NCBI GenBank assembly: GCA_964470825.1
Contig: CAYYEF010000009.1
Location: 1 to 23,002 of the forward strand
Origin: CAYYEF01 sp964470825
GTDB taxonomy: Bacteria > Patescibacteriota > Minisyncoccia > Phycocordibacterales > JAACPR01
Direction: 5' to 3'
Length of the DNA stretch: 23,002 nt
Position 1 is the first letter of the stretch, and each line of letters opens with the position of its first letter. This document shows, in pieces, positions 20,702 to 23,002 of this stretch. A program made the translations under genes and the position numbers. The notes under the pieces are model-generated. The model had not been told where the DNA came from. It worked only from the letters and a program-made list of their open reading frames with translations, and ran no database searches.

Positions 20702-22861
20702 ATGGAACTAAACCTAGAAACTAAAATTACAGAAATTTTTAGATTATCTCAAAATCACAAAAAAGCTCTTGAAAGACTTGGTATAAAGACTGTTTCTGAT
20801 ATGCTCTATCACTTTCCCTCTAGATACGGAAATGTGGCCACAGCTTCGTACGTTGAAAATTTGCAATCTGGTACTTCTGCTACACTTTTTGGAAAAATAT
20901 CTAAATTAAAAACTGGTAAAACATTCCGAGGAAATATTCCAATAGCCAACGCTATTTTCTCTGATGAAACCGGTGAAATAAAATTGATGTGGTTCAATCA
21001 ACCATATATCGCCAAAATGTTTGGAGAAGATACCTTGGTAAAGATTGAAGGAAAAATTTCTACTTCTAAAACAGGTATTAAATCTATTTTAAACCCTACA
21101 ATCGAGAAAATTAAAAAAGTTCCAGGCGGAGTTGGAAATTCTCTTTTTGGAAATGGAGATGATGATACCAGGCTTTCTCCTGTATATCCAGAATCAAAAG
21201 GTATTACTTCGAATTGGTTTTATCATTCTATTCAAAAAATTTTTAATACTGGAATCTTGGATAAAATTTCTGATTCGATACCAGATGAAATTTTAAAAAA
21301 ATATAATTTACCATCTTTAAAGACTGCTTTGATTTGGATTCATTCTCCTAAAAATGATGACCACGCCTTATCTGCAAGAAAACGTTTTGCTTTCGAAGAA
21401 ATTTTCTATATTCAATTAACAAAGAAAAAAGAGCGCCATGAAGCTGATATAGAAAAAACCTATGAAATAAAAATTGAAGAAGAAAATGTTAAGAAATTTA
21501 TTTCTAGATTTGGTTTTGATTTAACAGCTAGTCAAAAAAAATCTATAGATGAAATTTTGCATGATATTAGTACACCACATGCCATGTCTCGTTTAATTGA
21601 GGGTGATGTAGGCTCGGGAAAAACAGCAGTGGCTGCTGTAGCAGTTCACTCTATCGTGACTTCTCGACCTAAAAATCAAAATTTTGGAAATCTTCAAGTT
21701 GCATATATGGTGCCAACTGAAATTTTAGCCAAACAACATTTCGAAAACTTTATAAAATATTTTGAAAACACAGGTATTCAGGTTGGTTTAATAACAGGTT
21801 CGGGTTGTAAAAAATTTCCTTCAAAAGTTAATCCTAAAGACTCTACTTCTATTTCGCGGGTACAACTTTCAAAATGGGTTGAGAATGGTGAAATCCCAAT
21901 TGTTATTGGTACACATGCTTTGATTCAAAAATCAATAAAATTCAAACATCTAGCTCTAGTTATTATCGACGAACAACATCGTTTTGGAATTAATCAACGT
22001 CAAAAAATTGCAAAGAAGGAGGGTTTCATGCCACATCTATTATCAATGACTGCAACCCCAATCCCCCGCACCCTCGCCTTAACAATTTATGGGGATTTAG
22101 ATTTAACAGTAATTGACCAAATGCCTGCTGGACGTAAACCAATTATCACTGAAATTATTATGCCCCATGAACGAGATGAGGTTTATAAAAAAGTTGAAGA
22201 TGAAATTAAAGCTGGTCGCCAAGCTTATGTGATTTGTCCGAGAATTGATGAAGCAGATCCAACCAAAGAAAAAGCACTTTTGGTTAAATCAGTTAGAGCC
22301 GAAGCAAAACGTTTAAGAGAAAAAATTTTTCCTAAACTAAATATTGCAGAAATGCATAGCAAAATGTCTCACATAGAAAAAGAAAAAATAATGGGACAGT
22401 TTGAAAGAGGTGAAATAAATATTTTAGTTTCAACTAGTGTGATTGAAGTTGGAGTGAATGTGCCAAATGCCACCATTATTTTAATTGAAGGTGCGGAGCG
22501 TTTTGGCTTAGCACAGCTTCATCAGTTGCGTGGTCGAGTTATTCGTAGTAATCATCAAGCTTATTGTTATGTTTTCACCGATTCTAAAACTGAAACTTCG
22601 ATTAAAAGATTACGCGCTTTGAAAACTGCTAAAAATGGATTTGAATTATCTGAATACGATTTGCAATTGCGAGGCACAGGAGAATTATCTGGTAAAAAAC
22701 AATGGGGTATCAGCGATCTAGGGATGGAAGCTATTAAAAATATTAAAATGGTTGAAGCTGCCAGAAACGAAGCGGAAAATATTATTGAAAATAATTTACT
22801 ATCTCAATTCCCTGCTCTTATCGAAAAAATAGAACAAAGAAAAGATATTCACTTTGAATAA
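20702..22861 (+). CDS. recG: ATP-dependent DNA helicase RecG
   Basis: A 719-residue superfamily 2 helicase of typical RecG length. The N-terminal wedge/OB domain (about 1-190) includes MLYHFPSRY and an OB-fold segment. The helicase core has Walker A GDVGSGKT (301-308, K307), motif II DEQH (423-426, followed by RFG), motif III MTATPIPRTLALT, motif V STSVIEVGVNVPNA, and motif VI QLRGRVIRSNHQAYC. RecG remodels stalled replication forks and branch-migrates Holliday junctions. Motif VI differs from the common GRVGRG form (I and S replace the glycines), but the paired arginines remain. It follows the small gene's terminator and ends 5 bases before the convergent tRNA. No SD motif is seen. Confidence 0.97.
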   Translation: MELNLETKITEIFRLSQNHKKALERLGIKTVSDMLYHFPSRYGNVATASYVENLQSGTSATLFGKISKLKTGKTFRGNIPIANAIFSDETGEIKLMWFNQPYIAKMFGEDTLVKIEGKISTSKTGIKSILNPTIEKIKKVPGGVGNSLFGNGDDDTRLSPVYPESKGITSNWFYHSIQKIFNTGILDKISDSIPDEILKKYNLPSLKTALIWIHSPKNDDHALSARKRFAFEEIFYIQLTKKKERHEADIEKTYEIKIEEENVKKFISRFGFDLTASQKKSIDEILHDISTPHAMSRLIEGDVGSGKTAVAAVAVHSIVTSRPKNQNFGNLQVAYMVPTEILAKQHFENFIKYFENTGIQVGLITGSGCKKFPSKVNPKDSTSISRVQLSKWVENGEIPIVIGTHALIQKSIKFKHLALVIIDEQHRFGINQRQKIAKKEGFMPHLLSMTATPIPRTLALTIYGDLDLTVIDQMPAGRKPIITEIIMPHERDEVYKKVEDEIKAGRQAYVICPRIDEADPTKEKALLVKSVRAEAKRLREKIFPKLNIAEMHSKMSHIEKEKIMGQFERGEINILVSTSVIEVGVNVPNATIILIEGAERFGLAQLHQLRGRVIRSNHQAYCYVFTDSKTETSIKRLRALKTAKNGFELSEYDLQLRGTGELSGKKQWGISDLGMEAIKNIKMVEAARNEAENIIENNLLSQFPALIEKIEQRKDIHFE

Positions 22862-22866
22862 ATAAT

Positions 22867-22942
22867 TGGTGCGCCCGCCAGGACTCGAACCTGGGACCAC
22901 CGAGGTATAAGCTCGGCGCTCTACCAACTGAGCTACGGGCGC
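22867..22942 (-). tRNA. tRNA with anticodon UAU (tRNA-Ile reading AUA), CCA encoded
   Basis: The minus strand folds as a standard 73-nt tRNA (22942-22870). The acceptor GCGCCCG pairs with CGGGCGC, the D stem GCTC with GAGC, the anticodon stem CCGAG with CTCGG, and the T stem CCAGG with CCTGG, all perfectly paired. The discriminator is A and CCA is encoded at 22869-22867. The anticodon loop is CTTATAC with TAT at 22907-22909, which by the standard code reads AUA (Ile). A73, A37, C4-G69 and U12-A23 agree with isoleucine identity. Confidence 0.95.
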
Positions 22943-22960
22943 ATAATATTGGTAAATGTC

Positions 22961-22989
22961 ATTCTAATTAAAATTAAAGGAAAAGTAAA
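22961..22989 (-). promoter_or_regulatory. Candidate sigma-70 promoter of the UAU tRNA
   Basis: Read on the minus strand, a -35-like TTTACT (22989-22984, 4 of 6) and a -10-like TAGAAT (22966-22961, 5 of 6) are separated by 17 bases. The -10 ends 18 bases before the tRNA 5' end, leaving room for a short 5' leader removed by RNase P. The last 30 bases of the window hold no other supportable feature. Confidence 0.45.
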
Positions 22990-23002
22990 ATACCGCCCAT
23001 AA

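Noticed and set aside
1..23002. CRISPR array, insertion sequence, prophage or known defence system
   Set aside because: No regularly spaced repeats, transposase, integrase, nuclease or toxin-antitoxin motifs were seen; the only helicase is a plain RecG.
22991..23002. Start or end of another gene at the right edge
   Set aside because: Only a few codons would be visible in any frame, with nothing to choose between them.

Overview
The window looks like part of a Patescibacteria (CPR) genome, most likely a Parcubacteria-type lineage. The grounds are: AT-rich DNA; a compact type IV pilus operon in the order pilM-pilN-pilO-(pilP-like)-pilB-receiver-pilT-pilC; a DUF5652-like membrane protein; and very tight gene packing with TAA stops and no Shine-Dalgarno motifs. 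The taxonomic call is an inference from gene content, not from a marker tree.

Layout. (1) Bases 1-3690, plus strand: four glycosyltransferase genes (a polyprenol-phosphate-type GT2 cut by the window edge, a GT4 and two related GT2s), overlapping or nearly touching. (2) Bases 3695-9905, minus strand: a second glycan cassette, read in the order ABC exporter/flippase, sulfotransferase, a protein with two NodZ-like fucosyltransferase domains in tandem, and a polysaccharide pyruvyl-transferase/glycosyltransferase fusion. The two cassettes converge on an AT-only palindrome that contains both stop codons. (3) Bases 9936-11375: gatB. (4) Bases 11405-18623, minus strand: the type IV pilus assembly and motor operon. 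It appears to run on into gatB and the glycan cassette with gaps of 1-64 bases, although internal promoters are likely. (5) Bases 18656-20188: comF diverging from pilM, a DUF5652-like gene, a prepilin gene broken by a 100-N assembly gap, and a small membrane protein gene overlapping the pilin. (6) Bases 20220-22942: tRNA-Ser(GCU), a 66-codon coiled-coil gene with its own terminator, recG, and a tRNA with anticodon UAU (tRNA-Ile reading AUA).

How it fits together. PilM/N/O and the PilP-like protein would form the inner-membrane alignment complex, PilC the platform, PilB and PilT the extension and retraction motors, and the GFTLIEL prepilin a subunit. A receiver-only response regulator lies between the motor genes. 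Downstream, the same strand encodes enzymes expected to build and modify an acidic or fucosylated glycan (sulfate, possibly ketal-pyruvate, fucose-like sugar) and an ABC protein that could flip or export it. A link between pilus and glycan, such as pilin or cell-surface decoration in an episymbiont, is suggested only by co-orientation.

The less ordinary points are the tandem NodZ-like protein, the pyruvyl-transferase/GT fusion, repeated extended -10 promoters placed so close to ATG that transcripts should be leaderless or nearly so, a terminator-like hairpin inside the comF coding sequence on the opposite strand, and the UAU-anticodon tRNA. I saw no CRISPR array, insertion sequence, phage gene or classical defence system.
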